Positions 1 to 10,123 of a DNA stretch of 64,000 bases are shown here, one piece after another. A program made the position numbers and the translations under genes. The DNA comes from Azorinus chamasolen (lineage: Eukaryota > Mollusca > Bivalvia > Cardiida > Solecurtidae), in NCBI GenBank assembly GCA_963576725.1, contig OY755237.1:66994269-67058268 (forward strand), given 5' to 3'. The notes beneath the pieces were generated by a model that saw only the letters and a list, made by a program, of their open reading frames with translations, did no database searches and was not told where the DNA came from. Within the stretch, counting starts at the first letter, position 1; every line of letters begins with the position of its first letter.

Positions 1-137
1 GGGTATAATTTGTGTGAAGATTGTGAATGAAAAACAGTTCAAACCCTGATCAGTCAGGACTCCTATGGAACCTCCTGGTCTGGGTTTACACTGCTTGCAT
101 ATTCTAGTACACTCTTTTCCCGCAATCAAAGGGTTAA
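1..137. repeat. Degraded TTAA-type MITE, cut by window edge
   Basis: A decayed hairpin core (CAGTTCAAACCCTGATCAG, then CTCCTATGGAA and GGTCTGGGTTTACACTG) is followed by AAAGGGTTAA at 127-136, the usual end of this class. The other end lies before the window. Confidence 0.5.
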
Positions 138-261
138 ACTGTAATAAAAAATTAATATAAAGTTAATGTCACTGATAATGGTTGCCGGGGATTACTTACT
201 TGTGAAAAAATCACAAGTTTTCTAAGCCCCTGAGATTAAGAATGTTTCATAGCAGTGATTA

Positions 262-625
262 AACACAGCACAATATGTATATTAATTAATTTAATTGTTG
301 TATTAAAAGTAGAAGATAAGGAAAATTATATAACCATGGCTGTAGAGAATCAGTCTTGCAGCATATGAGCAGACATGAGTATGATAGCTTTTTTCCTAGG
401 GGGCTGTCTGATCTGGGTCTGCTCTGTTTGCAGTCATAAAAAGATGGGATAATAGTGTTTAGCTCTTTCAACCCTGGACACACATGCACTGTCATTTGCA
501 GATAGTGTAGATCCAGATCAGAGGGCTCCTAGAGGAACCCTTTACTGATCAGGGTCTACAATATTTGTCATTTAACATCCTCAGGCACGTTTGAGCCTTT
601 TATACTGAGTGGACTCTATAGTTAA
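262..625. repeat. Two degraded MITEs (TTAA-A, then TTAA-E)
   Basis: From 262 a TTAA-A arm (CCATGGCTGTAGAGAATC) leads to a half hairpin ending CTGATCTGGGTCTGCTCTG. From 467 a TTAA-E core (GTGTAGATCCAGATCAGAGG) follows and ends at the TTAA of the next element at 622. Confidence 0.5.
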
Positions 626-835
626 CCCTTGCAATGCGGGACCCGAGTCACTAATGTCCTTTGCAAACAGTGTAGACCCTTATGAGAGGGCTCCTAGGGG
701 AGCCCTCTCATCAGGGTCTGCACTGTTTGTCATGTTACACTTTTCTTTAGAAAACATCCCTAAATATTCACCATAAGCTTGACCTATTTGACTTTTGGAA
801 TATTCCATTTGAAAATTCAGCGTTGTAAGGGTTAA
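622..835. mobile_element. TTAA-E MITE, complete
   Basis: Starts TTAACCCTTGCAATGCG and ends CAGCGTTGTAAGGGTTAA. The hairpin centre is GGGCTCCTAGGGGAGCCC with arms ACAGTGTAGACCC and GGGTCTGCACTGT. Close copies lie at 7034-7247 (other strand) and 63582-63831. Confidence 0.8.
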
Positions 836-879
836 ACAATGATGGACTATTCCACTCTGATAATTCAGGATTGAAAGGG

Positions 880-1103
880 TTAACCCTTTCCCTGTTTTAT
901 GTTTATTCCAACTTTCAGTACCTTTTGAATATTCATGGACAAAATAGATATAATGAAATATGGCAGGTGGAACATTGTAGCCATTTTAGAAAGTAAAGAA
1001 ACAGATCTTTCATTAGCAAACAGAGCAGACCCTGGTCAGACTGATCTGGGTCTACTCTGATTGCAGATGCATGAAAACACATTTATATGAGGGAATGGGT
1101 TAA
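880..1103. mobile_element. TTAA-B MITE
   Basis: Starts TTAACCCTTTCCCTG and ends GAGGGAATGGGTTAA. The long arm has AGTACCTTTTGAATATTC and GGAACATTGTAGCCATTT. The hairpin apex (GGCTCC..GGAGCC) is deleted: CCCTGGTCAGACTGATCTGG reads straight across. Confidence 0.8.
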
Positions 1104-1232
1104 ATATCACAGTCAGCACAGATTAACTTGGTATTTGTCACTACTGTAACCTTTCAACTGCATGTCTATATATAAGATCAAGAATATTCAAAATACAAGA
1201 GAACATTTTGTTGATCAAGATTACTTAACCCT

Positions 1233-1462
1233 TTAACCCTTTCCTCCATTAATACGCTTTTCTGCGCCTCTGTAAAAATCACCTATTGAAACCATTGTGA
1301 TAAATAGAGCATTTGCTCCTACAGGAGCAAATGCTCTATTTATCACAAATGGTTTCATTAACTACAAAATTCTAAACTTTTCCTTTTCTCTAGTTAATGC
1401 TCCTTTTAGATACATTTATTCAGAGGTTGGATCTAAAAATAACCTATGAGGGAATGGGCTAA
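1233..1462. mobile_element. TTAA-C MITE
   Basis: A near-perfect palindrome of about 34 bp per arm (GATAAATAGAGCATTTGCTC, centre CTACAG) sits between the arm with CGCTTTTCTGCGCCTCTG and the arm with CTCTAGTTAATGCTCC. The right TTAA has decayed to CTAA. Confidence 0.8.
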
Positions 1463-1614
1463 AAGCAGGAAATAAGTGTACTGACATTCGATTTATTAAC
1501 CATTTAGATCAGATCAGACAGCACTTTGAATATTATGCAAATATGAACTGGTAAGAAAGTTCTAATCATTGAAATCTACAGTGAATCTTTTCATTAGAAA
1601 TGTAGAATGTAAAA

Positions 1615-2040
1615 ACAATATGCCTGTTAATGTCTTTGCAAACAGAGTAGACCCAGATCAAATGCGGTAGAACCTCTCTATAACAGCCACTACATTGTGT
1701 TAATTAGTTGGTATTTAGGACAGGTGGCTGCATAAAGCAAGGTGAAAGTAAAACAGAACGCTCCTATAGGAGTGTTCTGTTTTACTTTCACCTTGCTTTA
1801 AGCAGCCTCCTGCCTTTAACACAAAATACTTGATGTAATTTAGTGGCTGTTATAGAGAGGTTCCTTTAGGAGTCATGTGATCAGGGTCAGCTGTGTTTGC
1901 TTACGAAATGATATAGATCTGATATCAGTTTGTACCATGGTATAAAAGTTCCTTCTTTATAATGCTATTATAAGATTCAGCTAATAAATATTCATGATAT
2001 CATTATTCCTTATATGAATAGTCACGAGGTAAATGGTTAG
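1615..2040. mobile_element. TTAA-A MITE split by a TA-1 element
   Basis: Left part GTCTTTGCAAACAGAGTAGA, right part GGAGTCATGTGATCAGGG followed by the AATATTCATGATATC arm. The two halves of the hairpin are separated by the TA-1 element at 1665-1863. Confidence 0.7.
1665..1863. mobile_element. TA-1 MITE nested in a hairpin loop
   Basis: Inverted ends GGTAGAACCTCTCTATAAC and GTTATAGAGAGGTTC, with a central perfect hairpin (AAGTAAAACAGAACGCTCC, centre CTATAG). It lies at the apex of a TTAA-A hairpin; its own outermost bases have decayed, so the target duplication is not readable. Confidence 0.75.
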
Positions 2041-2069
2041 TGTGTGTCATTTTTATTAACGAATATTGT

Positions 2070-2170
2070 TGTAACCCTTTGGGAATGGAGGAGCCCTCTG
2101 TCTATAATCAGGGTCTGCATGGTCTGTCATTTAGATTCCATTTTTAGCAAATTGGGAGGCTTTTTATACT
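2070..2170. repeat. Degraded TTAA-E fragment
   Basis: GTAACCCTTTGGGAATG, then GGAGCCCTCTGTCTATAATC and GGGTCTGCATGGTCTGTC, resembling the right half of TTAA-E. Positions 2171-2450 show no recognisable element. Confidence 0.4.
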
Positions 2171-2451
2171 GAAATGACTAGGGATGAACGAGAAACATTT
2201 CACGTCCAATGGCTTGTAGGCATCCTAATTTGTCTCTAGGGAACATTGGCCCCAAGGGGTTCCATGCCTTGCTGCTGGCAATCTTCGCTTCAAAGTTATT
2301 CCGTATTCTGCATTTACAGTCCAATTTTTAAATACAGTAGATTATAAATAGCTGATAACACCTTTGATTTTTCATGGAATGACAAACATTTTGTAGTACT
2401 CGAGTTGTTATGAGTTTTTCATCACAATCACAGCTATAGATAAGAGGCATA

Positions 2452-2701
2452 TTAACCATATCCTCCATAAATACGGCTTTCCATGCCTTTGCAAACAGAG
2501 TAGACCCAGATCAGATGGCTTCTGTAGGAGACATCTGATAATGGTCTGCTGTTTGCTTATGATATGATATAGATATGATTCTACCGTTTGTGCTATGATG
2601 GCCAGATATTTAATGTGTTCCATGTGCCATTGTAAAAAAAAGCTTATTAATATTATGATGTCATTATTTCTTATATGAATATTCATGGAGTAAAGGGTTA
2701 A
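2452..2701. mobile_element. TTAA-A MITE
   Basis: Starts TTAACCATATCCTCC, hairpin GGCTTCTGTAGGAGACATC, ends CATGGAGTAAAGGGTTAA. It is back to back with the next copy and shares its TTAA at 2698-2701. Confidence 0.85.
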
Positions 2702-2907
2702 CCCTTTACTCCATGAATATTCATGTCAGAAATAATGAATGTATAAATATTAATTAGCTTTATATCTATATAATGGCACATTAACAAGAAACGTTTCGGC
2801 CAAATAAAATCTGAAGAAAAAGATCTATATAATTTCATATGCCATCTGATCTTGGTCTACTCTGTTTGCAAAGACATTAAAGGGCATGTCTATGGAGTTA
2901 AGGGTTG
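2698..2907. mobile_element. TTAA-A MITE, inverted partner
   Basis: Starts TTAACCCTTTACTCCATG and ends GAGTTAAGGGTTGA. Opposite orientation to its neighbour, so the two ATGAATATTCATG arms face each other. Half of its hairpin core is deleted. Confidence 0.8.
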
Positions 2908-3014
2908 AGGAAATCTAAATGTGTTTTGTTATATATCTTGCTACTATTCGTTAGAATTGCCTCTCTAAGCAAGGTAGGGGTTTGGCTAAGAAATAAGAGA
3001 CGTTGATAGATCAA

Positions 3015-3190
3015 GGCCCATGCTTATAAAGCTTTTTAGTTGAGTCTGAGTTCGTTGTCAAGCTTTTGATTGGTCAGATTTGAGTTCTCAAGCTTTTGAT
3101 TGGTCAGATTTGAGCCAAAGGCTCAAATCTGACCAATCAAAAACTTGAGAACAAACTCAGACTCAACTAAAAGTTTTATAAGCATGGACC
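3015..3190. mobile_element. Foldback element P1
   Basis: Long inverted repeat: GGCCCATGCTTATAAA at the left matches TTTATAAGCATGGACC at the right, with centre GAGCCAAAGGCTC near 3118. The left arm holds a tandem duplication of about 27 bp (CAAGCTTTTGATTGGTCAG twice) that the right arm lacks. Decayed relatives lie at 43136 and 43960. Confidence 0.75.
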
Positions 3191-3399
3191 AAGTACACAT
3201 CCTATCAGCAGCTCTATTCTCTAAAGTCTGTGTACAATAGCAATGGATTCACTGTAAACATTTTGATTTCCCTAATTGTTCAAGCCAATGGGTTGTAAAG
3301 CTAAATAAGTCAGTTTGACACCATTTTCACCGTAACTTAAGATTGATATAGTTGTAAAAAGTGTGGATTCTGATCAAACTGTTCCTTCAAGATATAAAT

Positions 3400-3867
3400 T
3401 TTATAATGGCAAAAGAAGGAAGGAATGTTTCGCCTTGGCAGAAACTGTTGAATCAGAAATATATTATTTCATATACAGACAGTAGACCCAGATCAGGTAT
3501 TGCATCAGACTGTGATGGTCCAGTTTATGTAGTTGGATGTTAGAATGTGAGTTTATAATAACCTTGATCGTTTGTTGCATGTGTGACAAGGCAACTGTTG
3601 ATGCACTGTATATATATGATGCAATGCTCTGGGGCACCTGTGCCTCCGTTTATCCCTTTTCCTGTTGAATATTCATGTAAGAAATAATGAAGTAATGAAT
3701 ATTTATCTACTTCATATTTATAATGGTTTATACAATCAAATATACATGTATGTTATTTCATAAGCATACAGAGCAGACCTCTATCATCCAACTCCTTCAG
3801 GAGCTGTCTGATCTAGGTCCGCTCTGCAAAGGCAGCAAAAAGCAATCTCTATCTGGTAAATGCTTAA
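3400..3867. repeat. Two partial TTAA-A MITEs
   Basis: At 3400-3515 half an element (CTTGGCAGAAACTGTTGAAT to CAGTAGACCCAGATCAGG). At 3650-3867 a fuller copy with TGAATATTCATGTAAG, a degraded hairpin (AACTCCTTCAGGAGCTGTC) and a right side ending GGTAAATGCTTAA. Confidence 0.65.
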
Positions 3868-3887
3868 AATTTTCGGAGCATTCCTTA

Positions 3888-4116
3888 TTAACCCATTCCC
3901 GCATATTGACGCCTTTTGACGCTTCTGTAAAAGTCACGTTATGAAACCATTATGATAAATAGAGCATTTGCTCCACAGGAGCAACTGCTCTATTTATCAC
4001 AATGGTTTCAAAACTACACAATTCTGAAACGTTCATTTTCTCTAGTTAATGATCCTTTTTGGTAGATTTAATCAAAGAGGTTAGGTCTAAAAATAGCATA
4101 AGTGGGAATTGGTTAA
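3888..4116. mobile_element. TTAA-C MITE
   Basis: Starts TTAACCCATTCCCGC and ends GTGGGAATTGGTTAA. The palindrome centre is TTGCTCCACAGGAGCAA, shortened by two bases against the usual CTATAG form. Confidence 0.8.
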
Positions 4117-4224
4117 ATGAAAAAGTTGCACTTTGTCTACTAATAGACTGCATTACTTCTTATTGACGTTGGATCTGGTACAATTTGGATGACTTCAGAT
4201 TCATGGATGTGTTTGGAGAACTGT

Positions 4225-4470
4225 TGACCTAGTGTCAAACAGCTTGGAACCTGATTAGATGCCAAGTTCCCAGCAACTTATCTCAATCTAAGTTGTTTGC
4301 AAATGTGGGATAAGGGTGAATATCTGTAGTAATTAAAAATTGTGGTTTGGACTAGTCTGCACCTGCTTGACACGTTCAACAATATGGATTTGTTTTAACC
4401 TTTGTGAATAGTTTGGATCGAGATGAGATACTGAGTAAATCGATATCTCATCTTGGTTCAAAGGTGTTGG
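4225..4470. repeat. Two degraded TTAA-F cores
   Basis: CAAACAGCTTGGAACCTGAT at 4237 and AATAGTTTGGATCGAGATGA near 4407 resemble the TTAA-F hairpin arm CAAACAGTTTGGATCCTGAT. Ends are not identifiable. Confidence 0.4.
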
Positions 4471-4597
4471 CACTCTTGCATGGTTTTTGACAAGAATTAA
4501 AAGAAAAATGTACTTTGAGAATAGAAACAGAGAACAGTTTTAGCAGACAAGTGTGAATGTTTAAATGTTAATTGTTGTTTCTTGCTCTCCTCGACAG

Positions 4598-4726
4598 ACG
4601 AAGCATCCGCGATGTATATGCAGTGTATGCGACCACATGGCGGAGCATGCGTACATCATCAAACGTCACCTCATGCGGCACACGCAAGAGGGCTGCACCT
4701 GTGATATATGCGGAAAAGTGTACAAG
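4598..4726 (+). CDS. Zinc-finger gene, internal exon 1 in window (fingers 1 and half of 2)
   Basis: Internal exon of a nuclear, presumably DNA-binding, C2H2 zinc-finger protein. The acceptor is a pyrimidine-rich stretch ending CTCCTCGACAG, the donor AAG|GTACGT. The exon is 129 bases, phase 0 at both ends, 43 codons. Counting residues from this exon, finger 1 is C8-x2-C11-x12-H24-x3-H28, an exact C2H2 spacing, followed by the linker THTQEG-like stretch RHTQEGC. Finger 2 begins with C35-x2-C38 and ends at K43; its two histidines come from the next exon. GC content is visibly higher than in the surrounding DNA. An ATG at 4565 lies in frame upstream, but it is within the acceptor tract and is unlikely to be the start. 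No earlier exon was found in 1-4597, so the 5' part of the gene is probably upstream of the window. I could not assign an orthologue. Confidence 0.87.
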
Positions 4727-4957
4727 GTACGTCTGGAAGGGCATAATGATAGAACGAGATGGAATATATTATGTGACAGTGATAGAGATGGATAGTATTT
4801 GATTATTACATATTCCGTCTTTGGTGTAAGTTTCAATATATTTGTTAAAAGAGCTCTTTAAAATGTGCAACATAATTGCCCTAAATGTTTGGAAATATTT
4901 CCCTCTCCAATGGTTTATAAAGCTGAATATGTCAATTTCAGTGCAGATTTAATAACT

Positions 4958-5192
4958 TTAAACCTTTCCCTTATATAAACGCCTTTTCAGGCATTTGCAA
5001 ACAGTAGACCCAGATCAGATGGCTCTTATAGGCGTCGTCTGATCAGGGTCTGCTCTGTTGCTTTGGATATGATAAAGATCTGATTCTACAGTTTCTGTCA
5101 AAGTAAAAAATCCCCTTGAAAAGTTTAATACATATGTAAATATTTATGTTGTTATTATTTCGTACATGAATACTGGACAGGGAAATGATTTA
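4958..5192. mobile_element. TTAA-A MITE
   Basis: First intron. Core CAGTAGACCCAGATCAGATG, apex GCTCTTATAGGCGTC, right arm TTATTTCGTACATGAATAC. Both terminal TTAAs have decayed. Confidence 0.75.
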
Positions 5193-5328
5193 GATTATAT
5201 CAAACTAATGGAGGAAATAGTGTAGGCACTGATCAAACTGCTTTTTAACAAGGAACAATTTGATATGGATTACACTGTTTGTCTTAGTGTTTCTTGCAGA
5301 ATATTTTGAGTAATTACAGTGCACTGTG

Positions 5329-5584
5329 TTAACCGTTTACTCCATAAGTACATCTTTCTATGCCATTGCAAAGAGAATAGAACCAGATCGGATGGCTCTT
5401 GTAGGAGCCGTCTGATCAGGGTCTGCTCTGTTTGCCTATGAAATACCGGTAGTATAGATATGATTGTACAGTTTCTACTACTGTAGTCAAAACTTTGTGT
5501 GTCCCTGTGCCATTATACAAACTAATCTAATTAATATTCAAGGTGTCATTAATTCTTACATGAATATTCATGGAGTAAAGAGTT
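5329..5584. mobile_element. TTAA-A MITE
   Basis: Starts TTAACCGTTTACTCC and ends CATGGAGTAAAGAGTTTT. Hairpin GGATGGCTCTTGTAGGAGCC. A short ACCGGTAG interruption lies at about 5449. Confidence 0.8.
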
Positions 5585-5703
5585 TTTTGTGCAGAGTGAG
5601 TAGAATGCTTTTATGGCAATCACAATGTTCCAAACTGAACAGATGACAGAATACTTTTGGAGAAAAAAAAATACTTTTGTGAAATTGATAAAAATGTTGC
5701 TTT

Positions 5704-6006
5704 GATTACATAGGAGCCCTCTGATCAGTGTCTGCATTGTTTGTCATTCAGAATCCTCATACACATTATATTCTTTTGTACTGAATGGACTATGCCCTTT
5801 CCTTCATAAACACATTTTCACACATTTGCAAACAGAGTAGTCCCAGATCAGATGGCTCCTGTCTGCTCTGTCTGCTAATGAAATTTGACAGATGTTTCTT
5901 TAGTTTTTAAAAATATTTCGCCTTCCATATTTTATTATAATTATTTTATCCATGAATATTCAGTACGTATTGAAATTTTGACTCAATATAGAACAGGAAA
6001 AGGGAC
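5704..6006. repeat. Half TTAA-E, then TTAA-B MITE
   Basis: 5704-5790 is only the right half of a TTAA-E (GGAGCCCTCTGATCAGTG, TTTGTCATTCAGAATCC). 5791-6006 is TTAA-B in reverse orientation, with a deleted right hairpin arm (GATGGCTCCTGTCTGCTCTG) and end CAGGAAAAGGGA. Confidence 0.65.
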
Positions 6007-6215
6007 AATTGCATTTTAAAATTTCTGCATTCAAATGGTGTACTGTGCAAATATATCCAAAGGTTCTCTATTGGTAATTTAGGATTAAAGCAGAATAAAG
6101 TATAAACAGATGAAACACAAGGAATTATGAACTATTATAAAAACTGTGCACAATATGTCAAATGAAACAGGTGTTCAAGACATTGAATACACCATTTACA
6201 ATTGTCAGTATATGG

Positions 6216-6754
6216 TTAACCATTTGAATGCCTGACACACAGGCAATTGCAAATGGTGCATACCCAGATCAGAGGGATTTTAGAATAGCCCTCTAATTAT
6301 AATCAGGGTCTGCTTATTTATGCCCCCCAGATCAGATATTGTTTTTCCCCTGTCTGTTTTGTTTGTCTCCAACTTTAACATTGGTTATAACTTTTGAGCC
6401 AGTACAGATAGAGACTTGATAGTTGGCATGCATATGTATCTCATAAAGCCGCACATTTTGAGGCTGACAAGGTCATCCTTCAAGGTCAGAGGTCAAATAT
6501 ATAGGTCAAATCACTGACTTAAACATTGGCCATGAACCAGTAGAGATAGAGACTTGATAGTTGGCATGCATGTGTACATGTATCTCATAAAACCACACAT
6601 TTTGAGGGGTGACATGTCAAGGTCATCCTTCAGGATCAAAGGTCAAATTGGCGGGTGGGGGTTTGGGGCATAGTGTTTCACAAAACATATCTTGTTTGTC
6701 ATTCAAAATCATCTAGCAGGTTTAGGCCTTTCATGGGATGGATTCTATAGTTAA
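6216..6754. mobile_element. TTAA-E MITE split by a Helentron-like element
   Basis: Left half from TTAACCATTTGAATGCC to AATCAGGGTCTGC. The right half resumes with TTTGTCATTCAAAATCATC and ends at TTAA 6751-6754. Putting the halves side by side restores the usual GGGTCTGC..TTTGTCATTC order seen at 712-732. Confidence 0.75.
6314..6696 (+). mobile_element. Helentron/pearl-like element (HLE-1a)
   Basis: Begins with an ATGCCCCCC stretch followed by ATTGTTTTTCCCCTGTCTG. It holds about two tandem units that start near TAACTTTTGAGCCAG and run to the TCAAGGTCATCCTTCA stretch. It ends with GGGGCATAGTGTTTC and CATATCTTGTT. The same family occurs at 17149-17741. There is no coding capacity. Confidence 0.7.
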
Positions 6755-7002
6755 CCCTTTACCTGATAGAAGCGGCTTTTAGCGTGTTTGATTTATTCCT
6801 CCGCTGAAGAAAATAGTTCAAATTCATACAGTCATGAACATATTGCATAATAAATAATTTCTATATCCTAGTAGGTGGTAGCTTAAAGCAGGCTGGAAGT
6901 AAAGCAGAATGCGCCTTAAGGCGCATTCTGCTTTACTTTCAACCTGCTTTAAGTGGTCATATGTCTTCAAAACTAGAAACAGGCTATTGGGTAAAGGGTT
7001 AA
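6751..7002. mobile_element. TTAA-G hybrid MITE: TTAA ends with a TA-type hairpin
   Basis: The ends are TTAACCCTTTACCTGATAG and GGCTATTGGGTAAAGGGTTAA-like, with TTAA at 6751-6754 and 6999-7002. The centre at about 6881-6959 is instead the TA-family hairpin: GGTGGTAGCTTAAAGCAGG, then AGTAAAGCAGAATGCGCC, centre TTAA, and the inverse copy ending CCTGCTTTAAG. Compare the TA-1 hairpin GCTTAAAGCAAGGTGAAAG. No second copy of this combination was noticed. Confidence 0.75.
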
Positions 7003-7033
7003 ACACTGATGGGCTGATTCAGTGTTGAAAGGT

Positions 7034-7247
7034 TTAACCCTAACACGCTGAGTTATCAAATGGAATATTCCAAAAATTCAAATAGGTCAAGCTTATGGTG
7101 AATATTTAAGGATGATTTCTAAGGAAATGGGTAACATGACTAACAGTGCAGACCCTGATGAGAGGGCTCCCCTAGGAGCCCTCTCATCTGGGTCTACACT
7201 GTTTGCAAAGGACATTAGTGACTCGTCTCCCACACTGTACGGGTTAA
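7034..7247. mobile_element. TTAA-E MITE, complete, inverted
   Basis: Reverse-orientation copy of the 622-835 element. The centre is GGGCTCCCCTAGGAGCCC. Both TTAAs are intact. It contains overlapping open frames on both strands only because it is a long inverted repeat. Confidence 0.8.
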
Positions 7248-7310
7248 ATGCCATGCAGTTCAACCCCTCTACAATGGTCATTGAAAAGAAGTCTTATTTC
7301 TGTGTTTAGT

Positions 7311-7560
7311 TTAACTCTTTATCTGTTGAATATTTATTGCAAAGTTCCATACTTACTGAATATTCATGAACAAAATAGTTATAATGAAATGTAGAAGGTG
7401 TAATACTGTAGCTATTTTAGAAAGTAAAGAAACAGATATTTCAAATTCCAATAGCAAACAGAGCAGACCCTGATCAGACGGCTCCTAAAGGAGCCATCTG
7501 ATCTGGGTCTACTCTGTTTGCAGATGTATGAAAACACGTTTATATGAGGGAAAGGGTTAA
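7311..7560. mobile_element. TTAA-B MITE
   Basis: Starts TTAACTCTTTATCTG and ends GAGGGAAAGGGTTAA. Apex GGCTCCTAAAGGAGCC, with the left arm reading CCCTGATCAG and the right arm CTGATCTGGG. A small A/T-rich hairpin (AAGTTATTAAG..CTTAATAACT) follows at 7565-7612. Confidence 0.85.
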
Positions 7561-7619
7561 ACAAGTCCAAAAAAAAAGTTATTAAGTGAGCCTTAATAAC
7601 TCTTTTTTTTCTGAACGAG

Positions 7620-7920
7620 TTTAAGAAAAGTTTTTGTCAAAGGGCAACTCGTGACAGATTCTTTTTTATCACATAACTGATTCGCTCAACTTCAATATTT
7701 AGACAAAGGGGCAGAATTCGCTTCATCTTTGCGATGCCGGCTAGATTCTATATTTAGTAACAAAGATGAGTCCATGCCAATGCGGAATGGTTGTCGAAAG
7801 TTTACTACTGTACACATAGACAAGGGAAACATTGGTTGCATACCAGTCTACACCTTATATTACACATGTTAGATATAAAATATGTGATTGTTATATTAAC
7901 CGGAAGACAAACAAAGTTAC
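7620..7920. other. Intron stretch without recognised element
   Basis: Non-repetitive intron sequence as far as this window shows; no open frame, repeat or splice signal pair stands out. Confidence 0.5.
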
Positions 7921-8138
7921 ATTTTATGTGATAAAATGGCATACTGAATATTAATTAGATTTATTATTTTATAATTTTGAACACAGAAATGTTTGGCCAT
8001 TGCAGAAGCTGTAATGTTAGATCTATATTGTTTATAAACAGAACAGACCCTGATGGGATGACTCCTATAGGGGCCATCTGATCTAGGTCTTCTCTGGTTG
8101 CAAGGTGTTAAAGGGCATTTTTTTTCAAGTAAAGTGTT
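7920..8138. mobile_element. TTAA-A MITE, degraded
   Basis: Contains TGAATATTAATTAGATTTAT, a GGCCATTGCAGAAGCTG stretch, and hairpin GACTCCTATAGGGGCCATC. Ends AAGTAAAGTGTTTAA. Confidence 0.7.
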
Positions 8139-8252
8139 TAAAAAGTTGGTAGCTTCAGGATAATGTTATTTTCAGAAAACTCCCATAGTAAATTATTTGC
8201 ATGAATTTTTTACTCAGAATTAAACTACTACTTGCTTTAAAAGACATGTTTA

Positions 8253-8682
8253 TTAACCCTTTCCCTCATATAGACGACTTTGGCACCTTTGCAAACAGAA
8301 ATCCTGTAGGAGCTGATCAGGGTCTGCTCTGTCCATGTGTGGAATAATATACAGTAAAACCTCTCTATAACGACCACTAATTTGTGTTAATTAATTGGTA
8401 TTTAGAGCAGGTGGCTGCTTAAAGCAAGGTGAAAGTAAAACAGAACGCTCCTATAAGAGCGTTCTGTTTTACTTTCACCTTGCTTTAAGCAGCCACCTGT
8501 CTTTAACACAAAATACTTGATGTAATTTAGTGGCCGTTATAGAGAGGTTTTACTGTAGATATGATTTTGACGATTCTTTCACAGCCAAATATTTCATCGT
8601 TATAAGTGTAACTATAAAAAATCAGTCTGAATATTGACACAGTTTTAAATTCTTAAATTAATATTCATTGGGGAAGGGTTAA
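8253..8682. mobile_element. TTAA-A MITE carrying a TA-1 insertion
   Basis: TTAA at 8253 and 8679. Half the left hairpin arm is deleted (CAGAAATCCTGTAGGAGC). The TA-1 element interrupts the conserved AATAATATAGATATGATT segment, at the TA before GATATG. Confidence 0.8.
8352..8555. mobile_element. TA-1 MITE with TA target duplication
   Basis: Starts CAGTAAAACCTCTCTATAAC and ends with the inverse, GAGAGGTTTTACTG. TA lies on both sides (8350-8351, 8556-8557), and the host MITE sequence is restored by removing the element plus one TA. The central hairpin apex is ACGCTCCTATAAGAGCGT. The ends resemble pogo/Tigger termini; no transposase is encoded. Confidence 0.88.
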
Positions 8683-8861
8683 ATTTCCAATACAGAGAGG
8701 TTCTACTCTTTGGTTTTGCATATATTCTGATTATTCTTTATGTAAGGTACGAACATCCATGATCTTTGAATGGACTTGTTTTCCAAAAGGATATACTTTA
8801 CAAAAAAACATTTTGATTGTGCTAGCTAGGTGTTAGCATGTCTTTGTCCTTGACATTAACG

Positions 8862-10122
8862 TTTTTATACGCCCGTTTGAAAAAACGGGACGTATTATGG
8901 AATGGCGCTGTCGGTCTGTCTGTCTGTCTGTCCGTCTGTCTGTAACATCTCTAACTCAAGTTCCGCTTGATGGATCCTTCCTAAATTTAACCACAATGTT
9001 TATCTGGACATGCTACAGTAGCATACCCAGTCCCGGTACGTATATCCAAGGTCAAGGTCACTTAATTGGACTTAGAAACTTGCGTTTAGCAAAAATGTTA
9101 ACCTGTCTGTCTGTTACATCTCTAACTAAAGTTCTGCTTGGTGGATCCTTCTCAAATTTCATCACAATGTTTATCTGGACATGCTACAGTAGCATGGATG
9201 TTTCCTGGTGTGTTTATCCAAGGTCAAGGTAGCACAATTGGACTTAGAATTTGCGTTTAGCATTTGCGTTAAGCAAAACTGTTGACCTCAATTTATGTGG
9301 AACACATTTTTGTAAGTCCACTTATTTACATAACCCTTTGAGATAAATCTTTGAAACTTGGAACACTTGTTCACCATCAACCTCCACCTGTATGCAAAAG
9401 TACATAACTCTGCCAAGCATTTTGACAGATTTATGGCCCTTTTTAACTTTTTTTTGGTTACGGTTTTTGTTAAGTCCACTTATTTACATAACCCTTTGAG
9501 ATAAAGCTTTTAAACTTGGAACACTTGTTCACCATCACAAGCTTTGCCTGTAGGCAAGAGTACATAACTCTGTCCAACATTTGGACAGAATTATGGCCCT
9601 TTTTGACTTGGAATGTTTGGTTAAGGTTTTGGTTAAGTTCACTTATTTACATAACCCTTTGAGATAAAGATTTGAAACTTGGAACACTTGTTCTCCATCA
9701 CAACCTTCACCTGTAGGCAAAAGTATATAACTCTATCCAGCATTTTGACATAATTATGGCCCTTTTTAACTTAGAAGTTTTGGTTAAGGGTTTTGTTAAA
9801 GTCTATTTACATTACCCTTTGAGATAAAGCTTTTAAACTTGGAACACTTGTTCACCATCAGAAGCTTCATCTGTATACAAGAGTAAATAACTCTGTCAAG
9901 CATTTAGACAGACTTATGGCCCTTTTTAATTTAGAATTTTTGGTTAAGGCTTTTTGTTAAAGTACGCCAATTTACAACCCTTTGAGTTAAAGCCTTGAAA
10001 CTTGGTCGCACAATTTGACTTAGAATTTGTGTTTAGCATTTGCGTCTAGCAAACACATTAACCTCAGTTTATGTTGAACAAGACCTCGACAGGCGTATAT
10101 TGTGCCCACTGGCACTCTTGTT
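8862..10122 (+). mobile_element. Helentron/pearl-like element (HLE-2)
   Basis: Starts with a small hairpin, TACGCCCGTTT..AAACGGGACGTATT, then a (TCTG)n tract at about 8908-8943. Next come two direct copies of a unit with ACATGCTACAGTAGCAT (near 9008 and 9180). About five units of 160 bp follow (starts near 9313, 9472, 9634, 9798, 9958), each with CCCTTTGAGATAAAG and CTTGGAACACTTGTTC. It ends GGCGTATATTGTGCCC and CACTCTTGTT. A 111-codon open frame at the start is a by-product of the repeats. Confidence 0.75.
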
Positions 10123-10123
10123 A

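Noticed and set aside
1222..1245. Telomere-like TTAACCCTTTAACCC
   Set aside because: It is the abutting ends of TTAA MITEs, not a tandem telomeric array.
4565..4597. ATG at 4565 as the gene start
   Set aside because: The intervening bases form a typical pyrimidine-rich acceptor ending CGACAG, and the finger array needs no extra residues.
8897..9232. 111-codon open frame starting in a TCTG tract
   Set aside because: Lies wholly in a tandem-repeat mobile element and repeats its own residues with the unit period.
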